Positions 46,188 through 56,381 of a DNA stretch of 64,000 nucleotides are shown piece after piece. A program made the position numbers and the translations under genes. How positions within the stretch are numbered: the stretch's first letter is position 1; each line of letters begins with the position of its first letter. The notes beneath the pieces are model-generated. The model was not told where the DNA came from. It did no database searches and saw nothing but the letters and a program-made list of their open reading frames with translations. Origin of the DNA: Acidithiobacillus ferridurans (GTDB lineage: Bacteria > Pseudomonadota > Gammaproteobacteria > Acidithiobacillales > Acidithiobacillaceae); assembly GCF_003966655.1 (NCBI RefSeq), contig NZ_AP018795.1:558001-622000 (forward strand). The letters run 5' to 3'.

Positions 46188-46942
46188 TACAGTCCGAGCA
46201 TTCCCATGAGTTCCAAAGCATTGCGGGTGGCGTAGGCGGCCTGGTCATTGTCGAAGTAGACATAAACGGTGCGCAGATCCCAAGTCCGGATGCGCGCCGC
46301 CCAAGCCCTAAGGGCCTCAGTCGTGTAACAGCCGGCATAGGCGGAGAGACTGGGGCCGTGCAGCCGGATATAGGCGAAATCGGTCGTCAGTTGGATGGGA
46401 GATTGAAAACCCGCGATGTCGAAGATGCAAAAGGCGGCGTTATAGGCCTTGAGTAGCGCGTAGATCTCTGGATGATGCCAGCTTGGGTCGCGCATCTCGA
46501 AGGCGTAGCAGTGTCCAGAGGGCAGCACCCGTAAAAATCTCTCCAGGCGCTTGGCATTCCGTCTCCAGTGGGGTGGCAGTTGGAAGAGCACGGGTCCCAG
46601 TTTCTCCCTCAGGCTTTCCGCGCGCCCCAGGAGCCGGGCTAGTGACGCCTCGGAATCCTTGAGCTTTTTCATGTGGGTGATGAAGCGGCTAGCCTTGAGG
46701 GCAAAGAGGAAGCCTGCGGGCGTGCCGTCATGCCAGGCACGCAGGCACTTCTCGCCGGGCAATCGATAGAAGCTGTTGTTGATCTCCACCGTATGAAAGC
46801 GCCCGGCGTAAAAGGCCAGCCGGCGTGTCGAAGGCAGGTCAGGCGGATAAAACGCCCCGACCCAATGGGCGTAATGCCAGCCGGAGCAGCCGATGTGGTA
46901 AGGCGATGAAACCGGCTTTCCCACGCCGACCTCCTCCATCAT
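46187..46942 (-). CDS. DUF72-family protein
   Basis: 251 residues with a TIM-barrel-like fold. Family hallmarks: YHIGCSGWHYAHWVGAFYP, then FHTVEINNSFYRLPGEKCLR, FALKASRFITHMKKLKD, and FAYIRLHGP near the end with VYVYFDNDQAAYATRNA. The biochemical function of DUF72 is not established. Its stop codon coincides with the right edge of the IS tandem repeat, so the element landed exactly at the 3' end without cutting the protein. The start overlaps the stop of the upstream ORF (ATGA). Confidence 0.9.
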   Translation of the reverse strand: MMEEVGVGKPVSSPYHIGCSGWHYAHWVGAFYPPDLPSTRRLAFYAGRFHTVEINNSFYRLPGEKCLRAWHDGTPAGFLFALKASRFITHMKKLKDSEASLARLLGRAESLREKLGPVLFQLPPHWRRNAKRLERFLRVLPSGHCYAFEMRDPSWHHPEIYALLKAYNAAFCIFDIAGFQSPIQLTTDFAYIRLHGPSLSAYAGCYTTEALRAWAARIRTWDLRTVYVYFDNDQAAYATRNALELMGMLGL

Positions 46943-47169
46943 GGGGGCCTGGAAAAGTCCATGGAAGCCACCAGTGCCTCCTCACCGCTGCCGAGATCCT
47001 GCTGCAGGTAACCCGTATGAGGTCCATGGGCCATGTCACTCGCGGGGACGCTTCGGATATCGGCCACGGGCCAGCCGCTACCAGCGATGATGTGATCCAG
47101 CAGGGTACGCAGCTTGTGCGCTTGTCGTTGCCGATCTCGGAGTCGATCCGGACCGAACGGGTTGCCCAC
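46939..47169 (-). CDS. Small unknown ORF translationally coupled to the DUF72 gene
   Basis: 76 residues from a GTG at 47169, ending 4 bases inside the DUF72 start (ATGA overlap). The sequence is hydrophilic, with a basic helix (DRLRDRQRQAHKLRTLLDHI) and a C-terminal part (DMAHGPHTGYLQQDLGSGEE). I do not recognise it. A longer frame on the same strand also crosses here, but the ATGA coupling supports this one. The gene could be a truncated C terminus; a G6 run upstream (about 47196-47201) could hide a frameshift. Confidence 0.45.
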   Translation of the reverse strand: MGNPFGPDRLRDRQRQAHKLRTLLDHIIAGSGWPVADIRSVPASDMAHGPHTGYLQQDLGSGEEALVASMDFSRPP

Positions 47170-47549
47170 ATCTGGGCGAGGTTGGCCATCATGGCAAAGC
47201 CCCCCGCTACCGCGCCCTCGCAGGACTCTTCCAGAGTCCTGCCCCGTATGAAAATACCATCAATGGCTACACTCCATCCTCGTGCTCGCCTTATGGACGA
47301 CGAGGTCAGATCATCTGGCCCTTGAAAGTATAGGACAGATGAATGACGACCAACGACCATGTGTGAGCGCCGCATGGTCTGATGCAACAAGGCTGTTTCT
47401 ATAGCCCCAGCGAAATATTCGACAAGACATGACCACCTGCTGGATCTCGATTTCCCACAGCCAAGAAGACCATGCCGGCATAAAAAACCACCGCCGCCAT
47501 TGACCGCCACTTTTTATGTTACTACACTAAATCTAGTGGCCAGAGGCCG
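47170..47549. other. Stretch without a recognisable gene
   Basis: About 380 bases. A minus-strand frame is open through part of it, but I recognise no family and see no start with a ribosome-binding site. It lies between the DUF72 operon and the brnT remnant, where other genes have also lost their 5' ends. Confidence 0.35.
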
Positions 47550-47783
47550 GATTTTCGCGATGCGGATTGGCTGCCGGAGTCCCGCTATCGTCTCGACGTT
47601 CCGGTGGTATGGAATAGCGAAATGCGGCTTCGGTCCCTTGCCTATGTGTTTGAGCTGTTCGCCGTGCTTTCTTTGGCGCATGCCGAGCGCGGCGAGGAAT
47701 CTCGCCTCATCAGCTTTCGGAAAGCCGGCGCGGAAGGACGGGAGTGGTACCATGAGTGGCTTGAAAACGACTTCACAGACTGA
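47550..47783 (+). pseudogene. brnT: BrnT-like toxin, 5' end lost
   Basis: The frame is open from 47484 to a TGA at 47783 but has no ATG, GTG or TTG before the conserved part. That part reads DFRDADWLPESRYRLDVPVV, then LRSLAYVFELFAVLSLAHAE and [20 protein letters not shown], with the arginine-rich strand of RelE-fold BrnT ribonucleases. The first beta strands and start codon appear to be missing. It overlaps brnA by 32 bases, the usual toxin-first order. Confidence 0.6.
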
Positions 47784-48054
47784 TTTGGCGCGGCTCCGGG
47801 CCACCGGCGACTTTGCCTGGGATGGAACCGACGAAGGCGACCGCCCGCTTTCGCGGGAAGAGATGCAGGCTGGCATCGATGCCCATCGCAAGAAGCGGGG
47901 GCGACCCGTGGGAGCGCTCAAGGAATCCACGACGATCCGTTTCGATCGCGATGTCTTGGAAATGTTTCGCGCCTCCGGCCCCGGCTGGCAGACCCGCATG
48001 AATGCCGCCTTGCGCGACTGGCTCAAAACCCATTCTCCGACGCGGAGATCCTGA
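47752..48054 (+). CDS. brnA: BrnA-like antitoxin
   Basis: 100 residues from the ATG at 47752. The N-terminal half is acidic and charged. The C-terminal ribbon-helix-helix region is [20 protein letters not shown] then [20 protein letters not shown], the DUF4415/BrnA signature. BrnA neutralises BrnT and represses the operon. Here the toxin looks damaged, so the antitoxin may be an orphan that could protect against BrnT-like toxins from elsewhere. Confidence 0.85.
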   Translation: MSGLKTTSQTDLARLRATGDFAWDGTDEGDRPLSREEMQAGIDAHRKKRGRPVGALKESTTIRFDRDVLEMFRASGPGWQTRMNAALRDWLKTHSPTRRS

Positions 48055-48106
48055 TCATGTCATCGGCTGGGTATGGCTTGATCGTGCCACGTTCCACGGT
48101 GGTCTG

Positions 48107-48292
48107 ATGACCGAGCTGCGCCAGAACGCCAGCATCGACTGGACGGTTAGAGAAAGTGCGCGCGCCGGGATCAAGGTGATGGTCAGGCGCATCCTCAAAA
48201 AACAGGGTTTGCCACCGGACTTGCAGGACGAAGCAACCCAAACGGTGCTGGCCCAGGCGGAGTTGCTGTCGGCGATCTGGGCGGCGGCGTGA
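48107..48292 (+). pseudogene. hsdR: 3' fragment of a type I restriction subunit HsdR
   Basis: About 61 residues: [20 protein letters not shown], then [20 protein letters not shown] and [14 protein letters not shown]. This is the helical C-terminal domain of HsdR. The motor and nuclease parts are absent; brnA lies just upstream. Its stop overlaps the GTG start of the transporter gene (GTGA). Confidence 0.75.
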
Positions 48293-49677
48293 CGCTTGGC
48301 CGGGCTAGCGGTGACCGCATAAACGTCAGCGAGCTGTGGGGTCATGCCGTCGCCAATATCACGCCGTCGGCCATGCCGGCCGTCACGATTTCTCTGGTGG
48401 CCATACACGGCGGCTCCTTTACTTGGCTGGCCTATGCCCTTATCGGCGTGCTGATGACCCTGGTGGCCTTGCAGGTAGGCATTCTGGCCAGACATTTTCC
48501 CTCCCCCGGCTCGCTGTTCTTTTATTTGAGCAAAGCCCTGCATCCGATTTCCGGCATGGTCGCGGGCTTCACCATGATGGCCGGGTACTTTGGCGCTTTG
48601 GCGGCGGCCCCGCTGCTGGGCGGGCTATTTGTGGAGCAGGCACTGCACTTCTTCTGGCCGGTTTCCGGGGTGGGCTGGATTGCGGGGATTGGGGTGCTCT
48701 ATCTGCTGGCGGCGTGGCGACTGGCCCTGCGCGGCATCGAAATTTCCGCGCGCTGGGGGCTCTGGGTAGAAATCTTCTCTATCCTCTGCATCGTCTTCAT
48801 TGCCGCGGCAACACTCTGGCATTTTGGCTGGCGCGATCCGGCTCAGTGGAATTTCCAGCGCCTGCACACCGCGCCACTGGCGCGGGCGTTGATTCTCTCG
48901 CTGCTGGCTTACGGCGGCTTTGAGACGGCGGGCAATCTGGCGGGTGAGACCAGCGCGGCACGCACCGCCATCCCGCGCGTCATGGTGCTTTCCGTGCTGA
49001 TGGTTGGCGGGTTTTTCGTCGTCATGGCGTATATCGAGGTGCTGGCTTTTGCCCACCTTCCTACCCCTCTGGGCGACAGTGCGGCCCCGCTCAATGCCAT
49101 CGCCAAGGCCATCGGTCATCCCTGGCTCGGCATTTTTTCCGATCTCGCCATGGCGACGGCGGCATTTTCCGCCACGATTGCCACCCTCAACAGCATCTCG
49201 CGGATTCTTTATAGTATGGCCGGGCACGGGGTCATCCCGCGTTTTTTCCATCACCGAGATGTACGCCACGGCACCCCGGCGCGGGCGTTGCGGGTACTCG
49301 CCATCAGCGTGCTCATCAGCATGGCGGTGGTTACCCTGTGGAAAATCCCCATATTATCGGTGGTCGGCACCTTTGGCACCTTTACCGGGCTGGCCTTTCT
49401 GCTGATTTATGGCCTGGCCAACGTCGCCACGCCCTGGTTCCTGTTTCGCCAGCGCCATGCCTGGCGCTGGCTCAGCCTGATCATCGCCGGCATCAGCCTG
49501 CCGCTCCTGATCAAAGTAATGGCGGTCAGCCTCTGGCCCTTGCCGGTCGGCGGTGAAGGCGCGGCCACTCTGCTGTTTGTCGCGCTGGTGATGGTCATTT
49601 TTTTCTGGGGACTCTACTGGGCGGCGTTTCGGCCGGAGCGTTTGCGGCATATCCTTGTTGCCGTGGACGAACCATAA
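48289..49677 (+). CDS. APC-superfamily amino-acid/polyamine permease-like transporter
   Basis: 462 residues with about 12 transmembrane helices. N-terminal family features: [20 protein letters not shown] and [20 protein letters not shown], with the glycine-rich unwound first-helix region replaced by a PSAMPA sequence as in some APC subgroups. [20 protein letters not shown] in helix 6 is typical. The substrate is unknown. The start, a GTG overlapping the hsdR fragment stop, is uncertain; the junction with the relic may have trimmed the original N terminus by a few residues. Confidence 0.85.
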   Translation: MTLGRASGDRINVSELWGHAVANITPSAMPAVTISLVAIHGGSFTWLAYALIGVLMTLVALQVGILARHFPSPGSLFFYLSKALHPISGMVAGFTMMAGYFGALAAAPLLGGLFVEQALHFFWPVSGVGWIAGIGVLYLLAAWRLALRGIEISARWGLWVEIFSILCIVFIAAATLWHFGWRDPAQWNFQRLHTAPLARALILSLLAYGGFETAGNLAGETSAARTAIPRVMVLSVLMVGGFFVVMAYIEVLAFAHLPTPLGDSAAPLNAIAKAIGHPWLGIFSDLAMATAAFSATIATLNSISRILYSMAGHGVIPRFFHHRDVRHGTPARALRVLAISVLISMAVVTLWKIPILSVVGTFGTFTGLAFLLIYGLANVATPWFLFRQRHAWRWLSLIIAGISLPLLIKVMAVSLWPLPVGGEGAATLLFVALVMVIFFWGLYWAAFRPERLRHILVAVDEP

Positions 49678-49729
49678 GCCTGCCAATTTCCACCGGGAAA
49701 ATGGCCCGCGCACCAACAAAGCGATGGAT

Positions 49730-49749
49730 GCCTGCTCCTCCGAGCAGGC
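49730..49749. terminator. Hairpin between two convergent genes
   Basis: GCCTGCTC-CTCC-GAGCAGGC is a perfect 8-bp stem with a 4-base loop between the transporter and dcd. There is no T run on either side, so termination is only suggested by position. Confidence 0.4.
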
Positions 49750-49790
49750 CGATATCGCCTATACCAAAGAGCCTTTACCCTGAGCCGCTT

Positions 49791-50357
49791 TCAAGCCTTC
49801 GGTAGGGTTACGCCACTCTGGCCCTGATACTTGCCGCCGCGGTCGGCATAAGACACCTCGCAGACCTCGTCCGACTCCAAAAACAGCACCTGCGCCACAC
49901 CTTCATTAGCGTATATTTTCGCGGGTAAGGGCGTCGTATTGGAGAATTCCAGGGTCACATAACCCTCCCACTCCGGCTCGAAAGGCGTGACATTGACGAT
50001 GATGCCGCAGCGGGCATAGGTGGATTTACCCAGACAAATAGTCAGCACATTACGCGGGATACGGAAGTATTCCAGCGTGCGCGCCAGGGCGAAAGAATTC
50101 GGCGGGATAACGCAGGTATCCCCGGTAAAATCGACAAAAGAATCTTCACTGAAATTCTTCGGATCGACAATCACGCTACGGACATTGGTGAAGACCTTGA
50201 ACTCCCCGGCACAACGGATATCGTAACCATAGGAAGACAGGCCGTAAGAGATAATGGAATTTCCCTCGACGTGCCGCACCTGCCGCGGTGAAAAGGGTTC
50301 GATCATCCCGTGTTCTTCCGCCATGTGACGGATCCAGCGATCGGATTTGATGCTCAT
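49791..50357 (-). CDS. dcd: dCTP deaminase
   Basis: 188 residues. Converts dCTP to dUTP, the main route to dTMP precursors in many bacteria. Visible: [32 protein letters not shown], and the active-site segment [20 protein letters not shown] with the catalytic glutamate, then [13 protein letters not shown]. Length and motifs fit the mono-functional enzyme. It follows mrp by about 30 bases. Confidence 0.96.
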   Translation of the reverse strand: MSIKSDRWIRHMAEEHGMIEPFSPRQVRHVEGNSIISYGLSSYGYDIRCAGEFKVFTNVRSVIVDPKNFSEDSFVDFTGDTCVIPPNSFALARTLEYFRIPRNVLTICLGKSTYARCGIIVNVTPFEPEWEGYVTLEFSNTTPLPAKIYANEGVAQVLFLESDEVCEVSYADRGGKYQGQSGVTLPKA

Positions 50358-50386
50358 GGCGGAAACTTCCTGTAGGCGGCTGGAAA

Positions 50387-51463
50387 TCAGCGGTTCTGGA
50401 CGACGATGTTGGGGAACTTGTGGCTGTGATCGACCGCCTGGATCGCCACCCGTCCCGCCACATGGCGCGCCAGTTCCAGATAGATTTTGGCGAGACGGGA
50501 ATCCGGCTCCGCCACCACCGTCGGCGCGCCATTATCGGCTTCGTTGCGAATGCTGCGGTCGAGCGGTATCGCCCCCAGAAATTCCACCCCGTCCTGCTCG
50601 GCCATGGCCGCACCACCGCCATGTCCGAAAATATCGTCCTCGTTACCGCACTTCGGGCAGATATAAAAACTCATGTTCTCGATGATACCGAGAATAGGTA
50701 CGCCCACTTTCTCAAACATCTTCAGACCCTTACGGGCGTCCAGCAAGGCGATGTCCTGTGGCGTCGTGACGATCACCGCACCGGAGACCGGCACCTTCTG
50801 CGCCAGGGTGAGCTGGGTATCGCCGGTACCCGGAGGTAGATCCACCACCAGATAATCCAGCTCGCCCCAGCGGGTGTCGGAGAGCAACTGCTCCAGCGCC
50901 TGCATGACCATGGGGCCACGCCAGACCATGGGCGTTTCGTCGTCGATGAGAAACCCGATGGACATCGCCTTGATGCCGTGTCCTTCCATGGGCTCCATCT
51001 TCTTGCCATCTTTACTGGTCGGTTTGCCGGAAATGCCCAGCATGCGCGGCTGGCTGGGGCCGTAGATGTCGGCGTCCAGCATGCCCACTTTGGCGCCTTC
51101 TTTGGCCAGCGCCAGTGCCAGATTGACGGCAGTGGTGGATTTTCCGACCCCACCCTTGCCCGAGGCAACGGCAATGATGTTTTTGATGCCTTCCATCAGC
51201 TTGACGCCGCGCTGCACCTGATGCGAAAGAATGCGGTGCCCGACGGTGACCTGCGCGCTGATGCCATGATCATTCCGGATTTGGCGGGCCACCTCCTCGC
51301 TCAAACTGATGGCCACCCCCAGGCTGGGGTAAGGCAATTCCAGTTTGACGACAGAGTCATCGACCCCCTTGAGGACCCCTGCTGCCGCCAGATCTTTGCC
51401 CAGATAAGGGTCCTGCACCGCGCGCAGCGACTGCACGACCTGTTCCCGCGTTAATCCTGTCAT
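50387..51463 (-). CDS. Mrp/ApbC-type iron-sulfur carrier ATPase
   Basis: 358 residues. An N-terminal MIP18-like domain (1-85) is followed by a deviant Walker A ([20 protein letters not shown]), then [14 protein letters not shown], the switch [29 protein letters not shown], and a CXXC pair in [10 protein letters not shown] that bridges a cluster between monomers. It loads Fe-S clusters onto target proteins. It lies 14 bases after the monooxygenase-like gene. Confidence 0.93.
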   Translation of the reverse strand: MTGLTREQVVQSLRAVQDPYLGKDLAAAGVLKGVDDSVVKLELPYPSLGVAISLSEEVARQIRNDHGISAQVTVGHRILSHQVQRGVKLMEGIKNIIAVASGKGGVGKSTTAVNLALALAKEGAKVGMLDADIYGPSQPRMLGISGKPTSKDGKKMEPMEGHGIKAMSIGFLIDDETPMVWRGPMVMQALEQLLSDTRWGELDYLVVDLPPGTGDTQLTLAQKVPVSGAVIVTTPQDIALLDARKGLKMFEKVGVPILGIIENMSFYICPKCGNEDDIFGHGGGAAMAEQDGVEFLGAIPLDRSIRNEADNGAPTVVAEPDSRLAKIYLELARHVAGRVAIQAVDHSHKFPNIVVQNR

Positions 51464-51477
51464 GACATTCTCCGCTC

Positions 51478-51792
51478 TCAGCGCGACTCTTCAGAATGGA
51501 TGATCACCTCGTGGCGCTCGATACCACCGCCCTCGCCAAAAGCTTCTTTGGGCAACGGATTGGTGTGGGCGGTCTTGAAGTCGGCACTTTTCATCCAGGC
51601 CTCAAAGGCCGCCTGATCGACCCAGTGGGTCAGCACCACATACAGACCGTCATCGTTCACCGGACGCAGGATCTCCATACGCACGAAGCCCGGCTGTTTG
51701 TCCACCTCGCCCGCCCGGCGCCGAAAGCGCTCCTCAAACTCTGCACGATACTCCGCCTTGACAGGAACCCGGTTCGCTACGACGTATTGCAT
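51478..51792 (-). CDS. Antibiotic biosynthesis monooxygenase-domain protein
   Basis: 104 residues, a single ferredoxin-like ABM domain: YVVANRVPVKAEYRAEFEER, then VDKQPGFVRMEILRPVND and YVVLTHWVDQAAFEAWMKSA. The C terminus ends with a charged tail (HEVIIHSEESR). ABM proteins include heme-degrading enzymes and quinol monooxygenases; the activity here is unknown. It sits between dapB and mrp. Confidence 0.85.
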   Translation of the reverse strand: MQYVVANRVPVKAEYRAEFEERFRRRAGEVDKQPGFVRMEILRPVNDDGLYVVLTHWVDQAAFEAWMKSADFKTAHTNPLPKEAFGEGGGIERHEVIIHSEESR

Positions 51793-51821
51793 GATGATGC
51801 TCCTCGTATATCAGATGGTGT

Positions 51822-52652
51822 TCATTGTAGGGCCGTCAAATCTTTCAAGCCAAGAACATCCTGCATATCATACAGGTTTGGTGCCCTGTTCCGCAGCCAA
51901 CTGGCGGCACGCAAGGCACCCTCCGCAAAATTGAGACGGCTGGACGCGCGATGAGTCAGCTCCAGCCGCTCTCCGGTCCCGGCCATCCATACCGTATGTT
52001 CACCGACCACGTCCGCACCGCGTAGCGTCGCAAAGCCAATACTGCCCGCCATCCGGGGGCCGGGGATACCATTGCGATCCAGACACTGGACCTCATCCAG
52101 CCGCTGGCCACGTCCCGTCGCCACTGCCCGCCCCAGAGCCAGGGCAGTACCCGAAGGCGCGTCCATCTTGTGACGATGATGGGCCTCGACGATCTCCACA
52201 TCGTAGCCCTCGCCGAGGACTGCGCTGATGGCGGGCAGAAAGGCCAGCAATACATTGACGCCAACACTCATATTCGGGGCCAGCACCAGCGGAATATGCC
52301 GGCTGGCGTTTTCCAGTTCCGCACGCTGGTCCACGGAAAACCCCGTCGTGCCCACCACGACCGGTTTCGCTGCCGCCACACAGGCCGCGATATGTGCCAG
52401 AGCGGCCTCTACCGGACCAAATTCAATCAGCACGTCCAGATCCGCCAGCGCGCCCACGAGATCAGCGGTAACCGGCAGACCCAAGGCCTGAACGCCGGCC
52501 AGACGGCCGGCGTCCTCCCCCAGATAAGCAGCCCCGCTGCGTCCTATGGCTGCCACCAATTGCAGTTCAGGATGAGCGACAATGGCCTGCACCAAGGCCC
52601 GGCCCATTCGGCCCGCCACCGCAGTGATGCCGACGCGCCATACCCCCGCCAT
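51822..52652 (-). CDS. dapB: 4-hydroxy-tetrahydrodipicolinate reductase
   Basis: 276 residues. Second step of the lysine/diaminopimelate branch. The NAD(P)-binding loop is VGITAVAGRMGRALVQAI. The catalytic region is VEIVEAHHRHKMDAPSGTAL (His and Lys), preceded by NMSVGVNVLLAF. The ATG shares one base with the dnaJ stop (TGATG), so it is co-transcribed with the chaperone genes. Confidence 0.96.
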   Translation of the reverse strand: MAGVWRVGITAVAGRMGRALVQAIVAHPELQLVAAIGRSGAAYLGEDAGRLAGVQALGLPVTADLVGALADLDVLIEFGPVEAALAHIAACVAAAKPVVVGTTGFSVDQRAELENASRHIPLVLAPNMSVGVNVLLAFLPAISAVLGEGYDVEIVEAHHRHKMDAPSGTALALGRAVATGRGQRLDEVQCLDRNGIPGPRMAGSIGFATLRGADVVGEHTVWMAGTGERLELTHRASSRLNFAEGALRAASWLRNRAPNLYDMQDVLGLKDLTALQ

Positions 52653-53773
52653 CAGAGGCCCATCCGGTCGAAAAAGTCTTTGACCTTATTCCACCAGTTT
52701 TCCTGCTGAGGATGCTGGATGTTATCGCCGCCTTCCCGGGCGAACTCCTCCAACAACTCCTTTTGCCGGGCAGAGAGATGTACCGGCACCTCCACCTGGA
52801 GCTGGCAATGCAGATCGCCATTGAGCTTGCTGCGCACCCCCTTGATGCCCTTGCCACGCAGACGGAATACTGTGCCCGACTGGGTACCCGGAGCAATCTG
52901 CACCTTGGCACGCCCGGTCAGGGTCGGCACTTCCAGTTCACCGCCCATGGCCATGGTCGTAAAGTGTACCGGCACCGCGCAGTGCAGATCATCGCCGTCC
53001 CGCTCAAAGAGCGCATGGGGCAACACCCGCACCTGAATATACAGGTCTCCCGACGGGCTGCCCCGCTCGCCCGCTTCGCCCTCACCGTTCAGACGGATAC
53101 GGTCCCCCGTATCCACTCCGGCGGGGACTTTGACCTGCAAATCGCGGTTCTTGCGAACCCGACCATGACCATGGCAGTTCGTGCAGGGCTCCTTGATGAC
53201 CTTGCCGCTACCATTGCACTGCGGGCAGGGACGGGTAACGGAAAAGAAGCCCTGTACCATCCGGACCTGACCACGGCCGCCACAGGTGCTGCAATCCTCC
53301 ACCGCGCTGCCGGGCTTGGCGCCACTACCGTGACACACCTCGCAAGTGGCCGAACTGGGAATCTGAATGGTGACTTCTTTACCCAGAGCCGCTTCTTCCA
53401 GCGTAAGCTCCAGTTCGTAACGCAGGTCGGCACCGCGCCCCGAATCCTGGCCGCGAAAACCGCCGCCAAAAGCCTGTTCGAAGAGATCGCTGAAAACGTC
53501 GCCGAACCCCCCGCCGCCGCCACCAAAGCCGGCACCCGGCCCACCGCCATTCACTCCGGCATGGCCAAATCGATCATAGGCCTGCCGTTTCTGCGGGTCG
53601 GAGAGCACCTCATAGGCGGCGCTGATTTCTTTGAAACGCTCTTCCGCACTCGCATCACCCGGATTGCGATCCGGGTGATAACGCATCGCCAGACGCCGGT
53701 AAGACTTCTTGATCTCACCGTCGTCTGCCGTGCGAGAAGTTTCCAGTACTTCGTAGTAATCCCGTGTGGCCAT
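52652..53773 (-). CDS. dnaJ: Chaperone DnaJ
   Basis: 373 residues from the ATG at 53773; a start seven codons earlier is unlikely. The J domain has the HPD tripeptide in [14 protein letters not shown] linker follows ([15 protein letters not shown]). All four zinc repeats are present: [30 protein letters not shown] and [10 protein letters not shown]. It stimulates DnaK ATPase. It follows dnaK by 66 bases. Confidence 0.97.
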   Translation of the reverse strand: MATRDYYEVLETSRTADDGEIKKSYRRLAMRYHPDRNPGDASAEERFKEISAAYEVLSDPQKRQAYDRFGHAGVNGGGPGAGFGGGGGGFGDVFSDLFEQAFGGGFRGQDSGRGADLRYELELTLEEAALGKEVTIQIPSSATCEVCHGSGAKPGSAVEDCSTCGGRGQVRMVQGFFSVTRPCPQCNGSGKVIKEPCTNCHGHGRVRKNRDLQVKVPAGVDTGDRIRLNGEGEAGERGSPSGDLYIQVRVLPHALFERDGDDLHCAVPVHFTTMAMGGELEVPTLTGRAKVQIAPGTQSGTVFRLRGKGIKGVRSKLNGDLHCQLQVEVPVHLSARQKELLEEFAREGGDNIQHPQQENWWNKVKDFFDRMGL

Positions 53774-53839
53774 CATCTTTCCTGAAACGGGCAAGGGGAC
53801 AGGATAACAAATCCCGCCCCCTTGCGACCGATGATCATT

Positions 53840-55744
53840 TTACTTCTTGTCGACTTCTTCGAACTCGGCATCCACCACGTCGTCCGGCTTGGCATTGCCC
53901 TGGGCACCTGCACCAGGTTCTGCCTGGGCCTGACTGGCAGCGGCACTCTGCAACAGTGCCGACATGGCGGCCATCAGGGTAGCGACAGCCCCCTTGATCG
54001 CTTCCACGTCCTCACCCTTGGCGGCGTTTTCCACTGCGGAGATCGCTTCCGTCACCTTGGTCTTGTCGTGCTCAGGCGCCGCTGCATGTTCCTCCACCGC
54101 CTTGCGCGCGCCGTGTATGCTGGCATCCGCCTCGTTACGCGCCTCGATCAGCGCACGCGCCTTCTTGTCATCCGCGGCGTGGGCCTCGGCCTCCTGAATC
54201 ATCCGCTTGATTTCTTCCTCGGACAGACCAGAGCTTGCGGTGATCTTGATGGACTGCTCCTTGCCGGTCTGGTTATCCTTGGCCGAGACATGGAGGATGC
54301 CATTGGCGTCGATGTCGAAGGTCACTTCGATCTGCGGCATGCCCCGTGGGGCGTTGGCAATATCGGTCAGATCAAAACGCGCCAGCGACTTGTTATCCCG
54401 CGCCAGTTCGCGCTCACCCTGCAACACATGCACTGTCACCGCCGACTGGTTGTCTTCCGCCGTCGAGAAAATCTGCGACTTGCGGGTCGGAATGGTGGTG
54501 TTCTTCTCGATCAGCTTGGTCATCACGCCACCCAGGGTCTCAATGCCAAGGGACAACGGCGTCACATCCATCAACAGCACATCTTTCTTTTCACCGGACA
54601 ATACCGCGCCCTGGATGGCCGCACCGATGGCCACCGCCTCGTCAGGGTTCACATCCTTACGCGGATCCTGACCGAAAAAGTCTTTAACCTTCTCCTGCAC
54701 CTTGGGCATCCGGCTCTGGCCACCCACCAGAATCACGTCGGTGATCCGGCTCGTCGCCAGATTGGCGTCCTTCATGGCCACCCGGCAAGGCGCCATGCTG
54801 CGGTCGATCAAATCCTCCACCAGCGACTCCAGCTTGGCACGGGTCAGCTTCATGTTCAGATGCTTCGGTCCGCTCTGATCCGCCGTAATAAAGGGCAGAT
54901 TGACGTCGGTCTGCTGCGCCGAAGACAACTCGATCTTCGCCTTCTCCGCAGCCTCCTTCAGGCGCTGCATGGCCAGGCGGTCGCCGCGCAGATCAATACC
55001 CGATTCCGCTTTGAAGGAATCCGCCAGGTAGTTGATGACGCGGGTGTCGAAATCACCGCCGCCGAGGAAGGTGTCACCATTGGTGGAAAGCACTTCAAAC
55101 TGGTGTTCACCCTCCATTTCCGCGATCTCGATGATGGAGATATCAAAGGTGCCACCCCCCAGGTCATACACCGCAATTTTGCTGTCGCCGGGCTTCTTGT
55201 CTTCGCCAAAGGCCAGCGCCGCCGCAGTTGGTTCATTGATGATGCGCTTGACCGCCAGGCCAGCGATACGGCCCGCATCCTTGGTCGCCTGACGCTGTGC
55301 ATCGTTGAAGTAGGCGGGCACGGTGATGACCGCTTCGGTAACTTTTTCACCAAGATAATCTTCGGCCGTCTTCTTCATCTTCTGCAGGATGAAGGCAGAA
55401 ATCTGCTGCGCGGAATACTTCTTGTCGCGCACTTCCACCCAGGCATCGCCGTTGTCGGCCTTGATGACCTTGTAAGGCACATGCTTGAGATCCTTCTGGA
55501 CCTCGGCATCGTCGAACTTGCGGCCGATCAGGCGTTTGACCTCATAAACGGTATTTTCCGGATTGGTAACGGCCTGGCGCTTGGCCGCTTCACCCACCAA
55601 CACTTCGCCCTCTTCCGTGATGGCGACGATAGACGGCGTGGTGCGCTTGCCTTCGCTGTTCTCGATCACCTTGACCTTGTCGCCTTCCATCACGGCAACG
55701 CAGGAGTTGGTGGTTCCCAAATCGATTCCTATTACTTTTGCCAT
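53840..55744 (-). CDS. dnaK: Chaperone DnaK (Hsp70)
   Basis: 634 residues from the ATG at 55744 ([20 protein letters not shown]). The frame is open 36 codons further without support. The nucleotide-binding domain has the phosphate loops and [16 protein letters not shown]. The linker region precedes the substrate-binding beta domain ([15 protein letters not shown] lies before it; [20 protein letters not shown] marks its start). The C-terminal helical lid ends in [14 protein letters not shown]. It lies 46 bases after grpE. Confidence 0.98.
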   Translation of the reverse strand: MAKVIGIDLGTTNSCVAVMEGDKVKVIENSEGKRTTPSIVAITEEGEVLVGEAAKRQAVTNPENTVYEVKRLIGRKFDDAEVQKDLKHVPYKVIKADNGDAWVEVRDKKYSAQQISAFILQKMKKTAEDYLGEKVTEAVITVPAYFNDAQRQATKDAGRIAGLAVKRIINEPTAAALAFGEDKKPGDSKIAVYDLGGGTFDISIIEIAEMEGEHQFEVLSTNGDTFLGGGDFDTRVINYLADSFKAESGIDLRGDRLAMQRLKEAAEKAKIELSSAQQTDVNLPFITADQSGPKHLNMKLTRAKLESLVEDLIDRSMAPCRVAMKDANLATSRITDVILVGGQSRMPKVQEKVKDFFGQDPRKDVNPDEAVAIGAAIQGAVLSGEKKDVLLMDVTPLSLGIETLGGVMTKLIEKNTTIPTRKSQIFSTAEDNQSAVTVHVLQGERELARDNKSLARFDLTDIANAPRGMPQIEVTFDIDANGILHVSAKDNQTGKEQSIKITASSGLSEEEIKRMIQEAEAHAADDKKARALIEARNEADASIHGARKAVEEHAAAPEHDKTKVTEAISAVENAAKGEDVEAIKGAVATLMAAMSALLQSAAASQAQAEPGAGAQGNAKPDDVVDAEFEEVDKK

Positions 55745-55790
55745 TTTATCATCTCCTGAAATATGCAAAATCTGTCCGGTGTGCGTGGTG

Positions 55791-56309
55791 TTATTCTGCT
55801 GCTTTAGTTGCTTTGGAAACGGAAACCATGGATGGCCGCAACAAGCGGTCATGCATCAGATAACCTTTCTGATGCACCGCCAGGACCCGGTTTGCGTCCC
55901 CTTCCGTTTCCACCATGGCAATGGCCTGATGCAGATGGGGATCAAAACGCCCTTCGCCCATTTCTATGGGGGCGATGCCGGCCTTTCCCAAGGCCTGGGC
56001 GAACAGCGTCAACGTGTTTTCCAAACCCTGCCGCAATAGTGCGATGCTCTCCGCGTCCTCCACCGGGCTGGCCAGCGCCAGCTCCAGGCTGTCGATCACC
56101 GGCAGCAATTCGCGGGCAAAACGATCCACCGCATAATTGCGGGCATCTTCCATCTGCTTTTCATGACGCTTGCGCAGATTTTCGATATCCGCCAGGGCGC
56201 GCAAATAATCGTTGCGGTAGCCTTCCGCCTTCTCTTCCCAGTTCACCACTTCTGCACTGGCAGATTCTGCTTCAGTGGACGGCGATTCCTGCTGCTCTTC
56301 TTCATTCAT
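55791..56309 (-). CDS. grpE: Nucleotide exchange factor GrpE
   Basis: 172 residues from the ATG at 56309; a TTG two codons earlier is possible. An acidic disordered N terminus is followed by the long coiled coil ([20 protein letters not shown]), then [18 protein letters not shown] and the C-terminal beta wing (GMAPIEM-like here [20 protein letters not shown]). It releases ADP from DnaK. It lies 72 bases after hrcA in the same transcription unit. Confidence 0.96.
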   Translation of the reverse strand: MNEEEQQESPSTEAESASAEVVNWEEKAEGYRNDYLRALADIENLRKRHEKQMEDARNYAVDRFARELLPVIDSLELALASPVEDAESIALLRQGLENTLTLFAQALGKAGIAPIEMGEGRFDPHLHQAIAMVETEGDANRVLAVHQKGYLMHDRLLRPSMVSVSKATKAAE

Positions 56310-56381
56310 GTGCAATCAACCCCCGAAAGTTTGAGTCCAAGACCATATGGGGAAAGGGTTGGGGTATTTCAAGGCCCGGCA

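Noticed and set aside
46839-47510. 223-codon minus-strand frame upstream of DUF72
   Set aside because: It overlaps the DUF72 start by about 100 bases in another frame. The ATGA-coupled 76-codon frame is the better candidate for the last part.
53822-55759. Plus-strand frame of 645 codons opposite dnaK
   Set aside because: Shadow of DnaK codon bias; no start site, no family resemblance.
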